Source of the DNA: Pseudomonadota bacterium
Lineage (GTDB): Bacteria; Pseudomonadota; Alphaproteobacteria; Rhizobiales; Hyphomicrobiaceae
Length of the DNA: 64,000 bases
Reading direction: 5' to 3'
Assembly: GCA_023423275.1 (NCBI GenBank)
Contig: JAFAFW010000107.1
Coordinates: forward strand, 53,838 to 117,837
This document shows positions 1 through 8,520 of this stretch, in pieces; positions within the stretch are counted from its first letter, which is position 1; every line of letters begins with the position of its first letter. The translations under genes and the position numbers were made by a program. The notes under the pieces were generated by a model. That model saw nothing but the letters and a program-made list of their open reading frames with translations, did not search any database and had not been told where the DNA came from.

Positions 1-129
1 ATAAAGAGCCGACGTCGTCACACGGTGCTGCTCGGCAATAGCGGCCAGCGTCATTTCGCCCGCCTCATAAAGCTGCCGAATAGCAGCCCAGTCGACCGGC
101 GCCCGTCGCGGCGCGTTCGCACTGCTCAT
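1..129 (-). CDS. Small helix-turn-helix protein, 3'-truncated by the window edge
   Basis: Only the first 43 codons lie in the window. They begin at the ATG read from 129 back to 127, with an AGGA ribosome-binding site about six bases upstream. The readable peptide starts MSSANAPRRAPVDWAAIRQL and continues with a pattern of the type LYEAGEMTLAAIAEQHRV, which looks like the first two helices of a simple helix-turn-helix (glycine turn, then AIAEQH, then V-T-T-S-A-L-Y). This would fit a small DNA-binding protein or a phage/terminase-like HTH. The function is inferred from this short segment alone, and the rest of the gene lies outside the window. Confidence 0.55.
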   Translation of the reverse strand, partial: MSSANAPRRAPVDWAAIRQLYEAGEMTLAAIAEQHRVTTSALY

Positions 130-483
130 CGCATTCCTGTCGGATTGTTCGGAGGAAAACACGAGGCGGTGCGGCAGCGACACCTTTCGCGTTATACTTC
201 ATATGTACCAAAACAGCGTTCGGGTGTCAACAATTAATCTGCAATAATTCCGTAATTTACTTTTGTTTTTGCGAGTTATACTTATATCGAAACCGAAAAC
301 TCTAACATGCCCCAAGTTACCGGGGATAAATAGCTTTCAAACAATCGATACCATCCATATCGAGGCGCCTTGCTTTGGGCGTTATGCTGCTGATAGGGTT
401 CCGCGCGCTCGAGGTACGAGGTCTCAGGTATCCAGTATCAGAAGGTTCTTGACCATGTACCTTAGGCGACCGGTGCCGGCCGG
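130..483. other. AT-rich intergenic spacer with duplicated GTTATACTT element
   Basis: This 354-base spacer separates the leftward HTH gene from the rightward YfhO-like gene. Its middle (about 190-340) is clearly richer in A+T than the surroundings. It holds two copies of a GTTATACTT(C)ATAT element, at 191-204 and 275-287, in the same orientation and 84 bases apart. The second copy includes a TATACT that could be a -10 hexamer for the rightward gene. I see no convincing protein or RNA gene. Confidence 0.4.
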
Positions 484-3003
484 ATGCGCGCAACGCGATG
501 CGAGTTGCCGCGCATGACCGCAGCCGCCAAACCTCTCCGCAATATCGCCGCGTGGCAACCGACGAATTCCGCTCCCAAGGCGCGGCCGATCCCGATGCGC
601 GGCTATCTCTCGGCATCGGCGATATTTGTTCTGTCCTGGTTCGCGCTCTCCTACCCGTGGCTGACGGGCGAGCTTACGATCCCCTACGATGCCAAGGCGC
701 ATTTCCAGGCGCAAATCCAGTTTCTCGCCAACGCGCTCCATTCCGACCAATCGCCATTCTGGTCGCCGCACGTGTTCGTCGGCACGCCGCACATCGCCGA
801 CCCGCAATCGCTGATTTTCTCTCCGGCGTATCTCCTGGCCTGGTTCGACGCCGTCCCCAGCTTCCGCGATCTGGATATTTACGTCCTCCTGCTGCTGGGG
901 CTGGGCGGCTTCGCCATACTGGGATTGTGCCGCGACCGAGGCTGGCACCCGGCAGGCGGCGTCGTTGCCGCCATTGTCTTTGCCTTCGGTGCTTCGGCCG
1001 CGTGGCGCATCCAGCATATCGGCCAGGTACAGAGCTACGCGTTCTTCGCCCTGGCGCTGTGGCTGCTCATGCGGTCACTCGACCGCTCCTCGATATGGTA
1101 CGGCCTGCTCGCGGGTCTCGCAGCCGGTGCGATGATCGTTGAGCCGGATCAGGTCGCGCTGCTTGGCTGTTACACATTGGCCGGTTTCGCCGTGGGTCAC
1201 TGGTGGCAGGAAGACTGGCGCCATGACGCGATCCGGCGGTCTGTGCTGCCTCTGATAGCAGCGGCAACAGGCGTCATCGTGCTCGCCACCATCCCGCTGC
1301 TCATGACGGGCCTCTATGCCGCCGCCTCTAACCGGCCATCGATAGAGTTCGCGGAAGCGGCCCGTGGCTCTCTCCACCCAGCCTCGCTTTTAACCGCCGT
1401 GATCGGCGATCTCTATGGAGCGCTCGATCCGAAGGTCGATTATTGGGGACCGAACAGCGGATTCTGGAACGACGGAAACATGACCCTGGCTCAAAACATG
1501 TGCCAGGTTTACATCGGTGCGCTGCCTGTCCTGCTCATTCTGACGGCTGGCCTCAGCCGAGGCATGCTGCTGGCGCGGGAAATACGGCCAGCTGTCATCG
1601 CGCTGGCCCTTCTGATCCTCTACGCAATCGGATCCTGGACACCCGCCTTCCAGCTCTTTCACTCACTCCTTCCCGGTGTCGCGATCTTCCGCCGCCCTGC
1701 CGATGCGACGTTTCTGGTCGGAGCAATTGGAGGCGTTGTCGCCGGCTATCTCGTGCATTGCTGGGCGAGCGGCCTCATGCCACCGGTGAGCCGGCGCATA
1801 CGCATTTTCGACGCAACTGTCATTGCCGCCGTCTTCGCGATCGCCGTCATCGTCGCGATCTACAAAGAAGAGTTCGCCGTCGCCTGGAAGCCGATCCTCT
1901 TTGGATTGGGCTGGATCGCTGCGGCCTCCGTACTTCTCATATCGAGACCTCTGCTATGCTCGGCGGCTCGTCCCGCGCTGGTGATTGCGGCCCCGGCACT
2001 GCTGCTCACAGCCGACCTTGCCTGGAACAACGGTCCCAACGAGTCGACGGCTCTGCCGACAGCAAACTATGACATCCTCTCGCCCAACTGCCGCAATGCG
2101 ACAATCCGTTTCCTGAAGGATCGCGTGCGTCAACATCCCGGCTCGCAGTGGCGCGATCGTGTGGAGCTGGTTGGACTTGGATTTGAATGGCCGAACGCGG
2201 CGATGATCCACGGCTTCGATCATACGCTTGGCTACAATCCGCTCCGCATCGGCATCGTTTCCCGGGCACTCGGCGCAGGCGACACCATCGCCGGTCCTGA
2301 CCAGCGAACGTTCTCGCCGTTGTTTCCGTCTTATCGCTCGTTGATGGCCGATCTCGTGGGGCTGCGCTACATCGCAACGCCAATCCCCATTGAAAAAGTC
2401 GATCCAAACCTCAAGCGTGGCGATCTCAACCTCATTGCCCGAACGGGTGATGCGTACATCTATGAGAATCCGCGCGTCCTGCCGCGTGTCATGTTCGCCA
2501 ACGATTGGAAGCCGGCGAACTTCGACCGCATCCTCTCCGACGGCCAGTGGCCGAACTTCGATCCTCGGCAAACCGTGCTACTCGACGTCAACGACGAGAC
2601 GCCGCCCCCGCCCCCCGTTCCTCGGTTAGCCGAGAAGATCATGCAGGAGCAGGGCATCTATATTCTGAGCTACGAAAATACGGCTGTCGAAATCGAAGTG
2701 GAGTCCGATCGGCCCGGCTTAGTTATCCTGAATGACGCTTGGCATCCCTGGTGGACGGCCCAAGTCGACGGGGAGGAAACGCAGGTTCTGCGCGCCAATG
2801 TTCTGTTCCGAGCCGTCAAGGTGCCGGCCGGCAGGCACATCGTTCGCTTCGAATTCAAACCGTTTTACGGCGCAGTGCATGAGCTCAGCGAAAAGCTGTT
2901 CGGCCCGTCAGAGGCTTCGGCAATAGCTTCCCTGGCACCACCGGCAGCCGAACAGGACGACGAGATCGAGGACCAGCCGCTGACGCTTGGCGAATGGTAT
3001 TGA
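484..3003 (+). CDS. YfhO-family polytopic membrane protein
   Basis: A protein of 839 residues. The first 520 or so hold many hydrophobic segments, from GYLSASAIFVLSWFAL near residue 40 to ALLLTADLAW near 500. A soluble C-terminal third follows, containing the stretch LNDAWHPWWTAQVDG near residue 745 and then a PAGRHIVRFEF strand. That tail, a DG turn followed by PAGxHxVxFxY, is typical of the YfhO family, which belongs to the GT-C fold and is thought to transfer or handle lipid-linked sugars. The substrate cannot be told from sequence. Starts at 484 and 514 are both possible and neither has a clear Shine-Dalgarno. It appears to be transcribed alone from the AT-rich spacer. Confidence 0.7.
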   Translation: MRATRCELPRMTAAAKPLRNIAAWQPTNSAPKARPIPMRGYLSASAIFVLSWFALSYPWLTGELTIPYDAKAHFQAQIQFLANALHSDQSPFWSPHVFVGTPHIADPQSLIFSPAYLLAWFDAVPSFRDLDIYVLLLLGLGGFAILGLCRDRGWHPAGGVVAAIVFAFGASAAWRIQHIGQVQSYAFFALALWLLMRSLDRSSIWYGLLAGLAAGAMIVEPDQVALLGCYTLAGFAVGHWWQEDWRHDAIRRSVLPLIAAATGVIVLATIPLLMTGLYAAASNRPSIEFAEAARGSLHPASLLTAVIGDLYGALDPKVDYWGPNSGFWNDGNMTLAQNMCQVYIGALPVLLILTAGLSRGMLLAREIRPAVIALALLILYAIGSWTPAFQLFHSLLPGVAIFRRPADATFLVGAIGGVVAGYLVHCWASGLMPPVSRRIRIFDATVIAAVFAIAVIVAIYKEEFAVAWKPILFGLGWIAAASVLLISRPLLCSAARPALVIAAPALLLTADLAWNNGPNESTALPTANYDILSPNCRNATIRFLKDRVRQHPGSQWRDRVELVGLGFEWPNAAMIHGFDHTLGYNPLRIGIVSRALGAGDTIAGPDQRTFSPLFPSYRSLMADLVGLRYIATPIPIEKVDPNLKRGDLNLIARTGDAYIYENPRVLPRVMFANDWKPANFDRILSDGQWPNFDPRQTVLLDVNDETPPPPPVPRLAEKIMQEQGIYILSYENTAVEIEVESDRPGLVILNDAWHPWWTAQVDGEETQVLRANVLFRAVKVPAGRHIVRFEFKPFYGAVHELSEKLFGPSEASAIASLAPPAAEQDDEIEDQPLTLGEWY

Positions 3004-3072
3004 GGAGCGGGTCGCACAGGCCCGATCTTGCAGCTATGCTGACCTCCCTGGCGATGCCGCAAGGAGGACACC

Positions 3073-3849
3073 ATGCAACAGAAGCTTGATACGATTGCAG
3101 AGCTGAAAGCCGATCCTGCGCAATGGCAGGCACGCGTCGATCTTGCGGCTGTCCATCGCATCGCCTTCATGCAGGATTTCCACGAGGGCATTTTCAATCA
3201 TCTGACGCTGACCGTCCCAGGGACTGACGATCGCTATTACCAGCTCCCGTTCGGTCTGCATTGGTCCGAGGTGAAAGCGTCCGATTTCATGGAAGTTGGG
3301 TTCGATGGCCGCGTGTTGCGCGGCAACGGCGAGATCGAACGCTCGTGCTATGCCATTCACGCACCCATTCACCGCAAGGTGCCGCAGGCCGCTTGCGTCC
3401 TGCACACGCACATGCCCTTCGCCAGCGCTCTCACCCGCCTTGAAGATCCGCGCATCAAGCCGATCGGCCAGGTCGAAGCGGCCTTGATGATGAAAATCGC
3501 CTACGACATGGACTTCAACGGCCCTGCGGCGACAATCGACGAAGGCGAACGGCTCGCGGACCTGTTCGGCGACAGGAACGTTCTGTTCATGGGCAATCAC
3601 GGCATCACGACCGTCGGACGCTCGGTCGCAGAAGCTTATGATCTCCTCTATTACATCGAGCGCGCTGCGCAGGTGCAGCTTTACGCCATGTGGACCGGCC
3701 AGCCGCTCAAGCTCCTGCCACAGGACGTGATCGACAACACGCTGCGCAATTACACCGGCCAAAAGTATCTGCACGGCAAAGCATGCGACTACCACTTCGC
3801 GGCGTTGAAGCGGATGCTCGATCGCAAGGAACAGGATTACAAGGAATAA
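3073..3849 (+). CDS. Class II aldolase/adducin domain protein
   Basis: 258 residues, a full-length member of the class II aldolase/adducin family, whose members are zinc enzymes splitting or epimerising sugar phosphates. The zinc-binding HTH pair is visible in the motif LHTHMPFASAL near residue 110, and the third histidine lies in NHGITTVG near residue 175. An early NHLTLTVPG segment matches the conserved N-terminal region. The start is secure: an AAGGAGG sequence lies eight bases before the ATG. Seventy bases separate it from the YfhO-like gene, so co-transcription is possible. The true substrate is unknown, because many such proteins in alphaproteobacteria are not sugar aldolases. Confidence 0.85.
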   Translation: MQQKLDTIAELKADPAQWQARVDLAAVHRIAFMQDFHEGIFNHLTLTVPGTDDRYYQLPFGLHWSEVKASDFMEVGFDGRVLRGNGEIERSCYAIHAPIHRKVPQAACVLHTHMPFASALTRLEDPRIKPIGQVEAALMMKIAYDMDFNGPAATIDEGERLADLFGDRNVLFMGNHGITTVGRSVAEAYDLLYYIERAAQVQLYAMWTGQPLKLLPQDVIDNTLRNYTGQKYLHGKACDYHFAALKRMLDRKEQDYKE

Positions 3850-3927
3850 GCGCGCCGCGATACTTCTGCCCTTACCTCGCCGCGTTGACTACGGTTCCCG
3901 CGCGGCGATCGCCAGTGTCATGCTTTT

Positions 3928-4410
3928 TTATGTCTGGGCCGGGGGTACAGCCGGCGTCAGGCCGTGGGCGCGCATGACCGCCGCCATCTTCGCCACATCG
4001 GGCGGCCCGCCGGCGGCTGCGTTGATCACTTCCGCCGCTTCCCGGAAGAACTGCGGACCGATCGCCGCCGGAGTGATGATGCAGAGCGCTTTGACGTCTT
4101 GGCTTCCATTGTTATCGAAGCGATGTACGGATCCTCGCGGAATGCACAGCGTCTCACCTGGTCCGACATCAAACTGTTTTTCGTCGATCGTCCAGGTCAA
4201 CACCCCGTCGATTCCGTAAATCGTCTCCTCGTAGTGATCATGGCTGTGAGCCGGCGCCGCAAGACGTTGTGCGGCCGGAACGCCAAGTTCGAAAACAGCG
4301 ACGCTGCCCCCGGAATCATCCGCCGTAACCAGGAAATGTATCGCGAGAGGACCGAGCCGGAGGATTTCACCGGATGGGTTGGTGCGAAGGCGATCGGTTT
4401 CCTGTGGCAT
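3928..4410 (-). CDS. Cupin-domain protein, divergent from MarR regulator
   Basis: About 160 residues with a single cupin barrel. Motif 1 is APAHSHDHYEETIYGIDG, giving the H-x-H-x(4)-E metal ligands, and motif 2 is PRGSVHRFDNNG with the last histidine, so a metal site looks intact. Small monocupins of this type are dioxygenase- or sensor-like and the reaction is unknown. GTG codons at 4416 and 4413 are possible starts, but the ATG at 4410 has a GGGAG sequence about six bases upstream and is preferred. The gene is divergent from the marR-like gene and their shared 60-base region carries AGTAAA repeats, so it is probably the target of that regulator. Confidence 0.8.
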   Translation of the reverse strand: MPQETDRLRTNPSGEILRLGPLAIHFLVTADDSGGSVAVFELGVPAAQRLAAPAHSHDHYEETIYGIDGVLTWTIDEKQFDVGPGETLCIPRGSVHRFDNNGSQDVKALCIITPAAIGPQFFREAAEVINAAAGGPPDVAKMAAVMRAHGLTPAVPPAQT

Positions 4411-4435
4411 CACCACTCCCCATATAATAAACTCA

Positions 4436-4469
4436 GTTTACTAAATCATCAAAGTAAATGGAATTTACT
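4436..4469. promoter_or_regulatory. Probable MarR operator between cupin and marR genes
   Basis: A perfect inverted repeat AGTAAAT-GGA-ATTTACT occupies 4453-4469. A third half-site, GTTTACT, lies just upstream at 4436-4442. The array sits in an AT-rich gap of about 60 bases between two divergent genes and overlaps a possible leftward promoter (TTTGAT, 18-base gap, TATTAT on the minus strand). This is the usual arrangement for autoregulation by a MarR dimer. Function is inferred from symmetry and position. Confidence 0.6.
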
Positions 4470-4472
4470 ATT

Positions 4473-4961
4473 ATGTCAATGTCTTCGCGGACCCCGATGA
4501 TCGACGGCAAAAAGATGCTGATCGGCGCCTTGCTTCGCGTTCCGGCTCAGGCGATCCATCGCCGCATCATCCGCGAACTCAATGCGGTGGGCTACAAGGA
4601 GCTGCGCCTGCCGCATATGGCCGTGCTGCAATTTCCTGGGCCGGACGGGGTTCGCCCCGGAGTTCTTGCCGAGCGTGCGGGCATAAGCAAGCAAGCCATG
4701 AATCAACTCCTTCACAGCCTTGAAAGGTATGGATACTTGAATCGTTCCGATGTGCCGGGCGAGGCGCGGGCGCGAACTGTGCACTTTACCAGCCGCGGAC
4801 GTGAGGCCTACGCGAAAATCCACGACATCTTGCGTGACGTCGAGCAGGAGTGGCGTACTGAACTTGGGCGGGAGAATTTCACTCGACTGAAAGAATTGCT
4901 GCTGCGCGTTTGGAACTGCCCGTTGTCCGGTCGGATTGAATCGCGATCACGAGCCGACTGA
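4473..4961 (+). CDS. MarR-family transcriptional regulator
   Basis: About 162 residues with a winged helix-turn-helix: LRLPHMAVLQFPGPDG, then RPGVLAERAGISKQAMNQLL (recognition helix region) and the wing ending in RTVHFTSRGREAY, followed by a C-terminal dimerisation helix. This is the MarR layout. An ATG at 4458 would lie inside the operator, so the start at 4473 is preferred; the ATG at 4497 is also possible. It is divergent from the cupin gene, with the symmetrical AGTAAAT/ATTTACT operator between them, so it likely represses both itself and the cupin gene until a ligand, perhaps an aromatic compound, binds. The ligand is not deducible. Confidence 0.82.
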   Translation: MSMSSRTPMIDGKKMLIGALLRVPAQAIHRRIIRELNAVGYKELRLPHMAVLQFPGPDGVRPGVLAERAGISKQAMNQLLHSLERYGYLNRSDVPGEARARTVHFTSRGREAYAKIHDILRDVEQEWRTELGRENFTRLKELLLRVWNCPLSGRIESRSRAD

Positions 4962-5044
4962 TCACGTCCCCTCTGGACAATACCGACAGCGCTCGGCCGT
5001 TGCAGCGACGGCGGACTAGAACCTTTCAGGTTTAGTCAGAACCA

Positions 5045-5107
5045 CCCGCTCCCCCGCCCGGCTACCCAGCGGCATCATACTTCGGGGTGGCCGGGCGGGG
5101 GAGCGGG
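5045..5107. terminator. Long GC-rich hairpin between convergent marR and folP
   Basis: A perfect 17-base inverted repeat pairs 5045-5061 with 5091-5107, and the stem can extend by six more pairs (one G-T wobble) to leave a 17-base loop. A second small hairpin, TTCCGCC-AAA-GGCGGAA at 5120-5136, lies beside it. Both sit between the ends of two convergent genes, where a bidirectional terminator is expected. There is no uridine run, so it may act as a Rho-assisted stop or as an mRNA 3' end stabiliser. Confidence 0.5.
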
Positions 5108-5141
5108 ACGGCCAAGCGATTCCGCCAAAGGCGGAAAGACT

Positions 5142-6221
5142 CTAGCTTGGCAACCCCGCCACCGACGCTTCCCATACCGTCAGCGCCTGACGTGTGGCCG
5201 CGACGTCGTGCACGCGGATGATCTGCGCACCCAGCCCGACAGCTGCCAGCGCCGCACCGATTGATCCCGCCACACGTTCGGCTGCAACGTCCACACCCGT
5301 CAGCGTCCCTATGAACCGCTTACGCGACGCACCAAGCAGCACCGGCACGCCGAGCGCATGGAACATTCCGAGTTCCGCCATAAGCTGCAAATTGTGATGC
5401 AGGTTCTTGCCAAAGCCGATGCCGGGATCAGCCACCAGCCGCGCGCGATCGATGCCCGCTGCCTCCGCGGCCGCGATGCGGCGCTCCAGATAGTCGAAGA
5501 CCTCCAGCGTCACGTCGTCATAACGCGGATCGACTTGCATGGTCTTGGGGTCGCCCAGAGCATGCATCAGCACGACCGTCAGCCGGCTCTCCGCCGCCGC
5601 CTCCATCGCATCCGGGTCGAACTCCAGCGCCGACACATCATTGAGGATATCGGCGCCAGCCTCCGCCGCACGGCGCATCACCTCGGCCTTGCGCGTATCG
5701 ATGGAAATCAACGCTTGCGACTTGCCCGCCAGTCCTTCGATCACCGGCATCAACCGGCGCAGTTCCTCATCGACGGAGACGGCATCGGACCCAGGACGCG
5801 TCGACTCGGCGCCGAGATCCAAGATATCGGCGCCCTCCGCTTCCAGCTTGAGCGCATGCGCGATGGCCGCTTCGGTGGTTTTGAGATACCCGCCGTCGGA
5901 AAAACTGTCCGGCGTGATGTTGACGATCCCCATGATGAGAGGACGATCCATCGACCGTCCGGCAATACGTGGCCGCGGCGCGCGCAATGCTTCGAGCAAA
6001 TCGGATGCCGTCTGGGTATGACGCCCCCAATCGCGTTCGCAGTATTCGTTGAGACCGAACACGCGCGAGCGCCGCGCGCCGCTGCTCCGCTCGATCACCT
6101 CTATCGAGGTGAAATCGAGCCAGCCGCCAGCGAGCCGAAGCCCCGCGGGCTCCTGCTCCTCCGAGAGAGTGGGCGCGGCTGCCATCACGCCCACCGGCTT
6201 TGCGAACAATTCCCGTGGCAT
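5142..6221 (-). CDS. folP: Dihydropteroate synthase with N-terminal extension
   Basis: Joins p-aminobenzoate to dihydropterin pyrophosphate in folate synthesis. All catalytic landmarks are present in order: MGIVNITPDSFSDGG, LDLGAESTRPGS, SIDTRKAEV, ILNDVSAL, VADPGIGFGK, LLGASRKRFIG and RVHDVAA. Ahead of this TIM barrel lies an extension of about 90 residues (pattern LDFTSIEVIERSSGARRSR), which makes the protein longer than the usual 270-290 residues. Similar extensions occur in other alphaproteobacteria. The ATG at 6221 has a GGAG nearby and is preferred over one at 6281. A strong terminator lies between ftsH and folP, so folP probably has its own promoter in 6222-6320. Confidence 0.93.
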   Translation of the reverse strand: MPRELFAKPVGVMAAAPTLSEEQEPAGLRLAGGWLDFTSIEVIERSSGARRSRVFGLNEYCERDWGRHTQTASDLLEALRAPRPRIAGRSMDRPLIMGIVNITPDSFSDGGYLKTTEAAIAHALKLEAEGADILDLGAESTRPGSDAVSVDEELRRLMPVIEGLAGKSQALISIDTRKAEVMRRAAEAGADILNDVSALEFDPDAMEAAAESRLTVVLMHALGDPKTMQVDPRYDDVTLEVFDYLERRIAAAEAAGIDRARLVADPGIGFGKNLHHNLQLMAELGMFHALGVPVLLGASRKRFIGTLTGVDVAAERVAGSIGAALAAVGLGAQIIRVHDVAATRQALTVWEASVAGLPS

Positions 6222-6321
6222 TCGAATACCGCTCCGCCCTTTCTGACCAGCGCACGCAACATCCAGCGTGGCAACATGCAATCAGGCAGATCATTGTCAA
6301 TGAAACGGCGAGCGGGAAAAC

Positions 6322-6352
6322 AAAAAAGGCCGCGGTTTGATCCGCGGCCTTT
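6322..6352 (-). terminator. Rho-independent terminator of ftsH
   Basis: Read on the minus strand, the stem GGCCGCGG-ATCAAA-CCGCGGCC is flanked by AAA/TTT and followed by six T residues. It begins about 20 bases after the ftsH stop codon, and it separates ftsH from folP. Confidence 0.9.
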
Positions 6353-6373
6353 GTCGTTCAGCAGAGAGTCAGA

Positions 6374-8317
6374 TCACACCTGAGGCTGTGGCTCCATGCC
6401 ACCCGTGCCCGTATCCGGCTCACCCCTCGGCGGGCGCGGAGCCTTGCCGGCTGTCGGGACAGCCGAACCGATCGGACCTTTCGTATCCTCATCATCGTCG
6501 TGACGCACGATCTTCTCGCCACGCATCACCGCGAGGCATTCGTCACCGCTGATGGTCTCGAATTCCATCAGCGCCTGCGTGATCGCTTCCAGCTCCTTGC
6601 GGTGCGTATCCATGATCTCCCAAGCCTTCTTCTCGCCTTGGGTGACGATGCGGCGGATCTCAGTGTCGATCAGCTTCGCGGTATCTTCGGACATGTTCTG
6701 GCGCTGCGTGATCGCATGGCCCAGGAACACCTCCTGCTGGTTATCGTTGTAGCGCAACGGGCCAAGAATCTCGCTCATGCCCCACTCCGTCACCATGCGG
6801 CGCGCGAGATCCGTCGCCTGCATGATGTCGCTGGACGCGCCCGTATTGAGGTGCTCCTTGCCGTAGATGGTCTGCTCGGCAACACGGCCACCGAAGCACA
6901 TGGCGATCTTCGCCTCGCACCACTGCTTGGAGTAGCTGAGCTTGTCGCGCTCCGGCAGGCTCATGGTCACGCCAAGCGCACGGCCGCGCGGGATGATCGT
7001 CACCTTGTGCAGCGGATCGCCGCCCGGCATGAGGATGTTGATCAGCGCGTGACCAGCCTCGTGATAGGCGGTCGCAAGCTTCTCTTCCTCCGACATGGCC
7101 ATCGACCGGCGCTCGGCGCCCATCATGACCTTATCCTTGGAGTCCTCGAATTCAGTCTGCGTCACGAGGCGCTTATTCCGGCGCGCAGCCAGCAACGCGG
7201 CCTCGTTGACCAGGTTGGCGAGGTCGGCACCGGAGAAACCCGGCGTTCCGCGCGCGATAACCTTGGGATCGACATCCGGCGCCAGCGGAACCTTGCGCAT
7301 ATGGACGCGCAGGATCTTCTCGCGGCCGTTGACGTCCGGGTTCGGCACGGTGATCTGACGGTCGAAACGGCCGGGACGCAGCAACGCCGGGTCGAGCACG
7401 TCCGGACGGTTGGTCGCCGCCAGGATGATGACGCCCTCGTTGGCCTCGAAACCGTCCATCTCGACAAGGAGCTGGTTCAAGGTCTGCTCGCGCTCGTCGT
7501 TACCGCCGCCCAGGCCTGCGCCACGGTGACGGCCAACGGCGTCGATTTCGTCAATGAAGATGATGCACGGCGCATTCTTCTTCGCCTGCTCGAACATGTC
7601 GCGCACACGCGATGCGCCGACACCGACGAACATCTCGACGAAGTCCGAACCGGAGATCGTGAAGAACGGTACGTTCGCCTCACCCGCGACAGCACGCGCG
7701 ATCAGAGTCTTACCGGTGCCCGGAGGGCCAACCAGCAGGCAGCCGCGCGGGATGCGGCCGCCGAGCCGCTGGAACTTCTGCGGGTCACGCAGGAACTCGA
7801 CGATCTCCTGCAGATCGACCTTGGCTTCCTCGACACCCGCCACGTCCTCGAACGTCACGCGGCCGTGGCGTTCAGTCAGCAGCTTGGCCTTCGACTTGCC
7901 GAAACCCATCGCCCGGCCGGAGCCAGACTGCATCTGGCGCATGAAGAATACCCAGACCGCGATCAGCAGCAGCATCGGGAACCAGGAGACCAGTACGCTC
8001 AGGAACGACGGCACGTCTTCCTCGGACGGGCGTGCGGCGATCTTGATATGCTGCGAACGCAGGCGCTCGACCAGCCCGGGATCTTCCGGCGCGTAGGTCG
8101 TGAACGGCATCGCGTTGTCGGTGAACTTGCCGGAGATCCGGTTGCCCTGGATCAGCACCTCGGAAACGGTGCGCGACTCGACGGCATTCAGGAATTCGGA
8201 ATACGGGATGTCATTGCCCCGCCGACTCTGTGTCGGGTTCTGGAACAGGTTGAACAGAGCGACCAGAAGCAAGCCAATGATGACCCAGATCGCAAAGTTC
8301 CGGAAATGAGGATTCAT
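6374..8317 (-). CDS. ftsH: ATP-dependent membrane zinc metalloprotease FtsH
   Basis: Membrane-bound AAA+ protease that removes misfolded membrane proteins and short-lived regulators such as LpxC and RpoH. The 647-residue protein has a first membrane segment near residues 7-25 and a second (WFPMLLLIAVWVFFM) near 110-125. Walker A (GPPGTGKT) lies near 197, Walker B (IIFIDEID) near 255, and the zinc motif HEAGH near 420. The start MNPHFRNFAIWV at 8317 is preceded by AAGGGA, so the longer open frame upstream is not used. A heat-shock type promoter lies about 90 bases upstream, and a strong terminator follows the gene. Its proposed target LpxC is encoded in the same window. Confidence 0.97.
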   Translation of the reverse strand: MNPHFRNFAIWVIIGLLLVALFNLFQNPTQSRRGNDIPYSEFLNAVESRTVSEVLIQGNRISGKFTDNAMPFTTYAPEDPGLVERLRSQHIKIAARPSEEDVPSFLSVLVSWFPMLLLIAVWVFFMRQMQSGSGRAMGFGKSKAKLLTERHGRVTFEDVAGVEEAKVDLQEIVEFLRDPQKFQRLGGRIPRGCLLVGPPGTGKTLIARAVAGEANVPFFTISGSDFVEMFVGVGASRVRDMFEQAKKNAPCIIFIDEIDAVGRHRGAGLGGGNDEREQTLNQLLVEMDGFEANEGVIILAATNRPDVLDPALLRPGRFDRQITVPNPDVNGREKILRVHMRKVPLAPDVDPKVIARGTPGFSGADLANLVNEAALLAARRNKRLVTQTEFEDSKDKVMMGAERRSMAMSEEEKLATAYHEAGHALINILMPGGDPLHKVTIIPRGRALGVTMSLPERDKLSYSKQWCEAKIAMCFGGRVAEQTIYGKEHLNTGASSDIMQATDLARRMVTEWGMSEILGPLRYNDNQQEVFLGHAITQRQNMSEDTAKLIDTEIRRIVTQGEKKAWEIMDTHRKELEAITQALMEFETISGDECLAVMRGEKIVRHDDDEDTKGPIGSAVPTAGKAPRPPRGEPDTGTGGMEPQPQV

Positions 8318-8406
8318 CGTTGTTCCCTTGGGGCCCCCTGCAGCGAGCCGGACGCCAGACCTAAACCGCCCCCTGGCGGCGACTAGAAAACGGGGCTTCG
8401 CAACAG

Positions 8407-8433
8407 ATAGGAAGGCGTAGAAAGTTTGCCAAG
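8407..8433 (-). promoter_or_regulatory. RpoH (sigma-32) type promoter for ftsH
   Basis: On the minus strand, CTTG (8433-8430), an 18-base gap and CCTAT (8411-8407) continued by CTG match the alphaproteobacterial heat-shock pattern CTTG-N17/18-CYTATNT. It lies between tilS and ftsH and would give a leader of roughly 80 bases. FtsH is a known member of heat-shock regulons. A weak CCGCC/GGCGG hairpin lies in the leader at 8366-8379. Confidence 0.6.
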
Positions 8434-8520
8434 TTACTATCGCTGCCCAGCCGTCGAGGACGCAATACAGCGACGCTACAGCCCAGATTTCTATTTGTAA
8501 CACGAATTATGGCAGAAAAC

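Noticed and set aside
6500..8386. Plus-strand open frame of 628 codons antisense to ftsH
   Set aside because: It covers a certain ftsH gene, and the composition (His, Arg, Leu rich) is that of an antisense frame.
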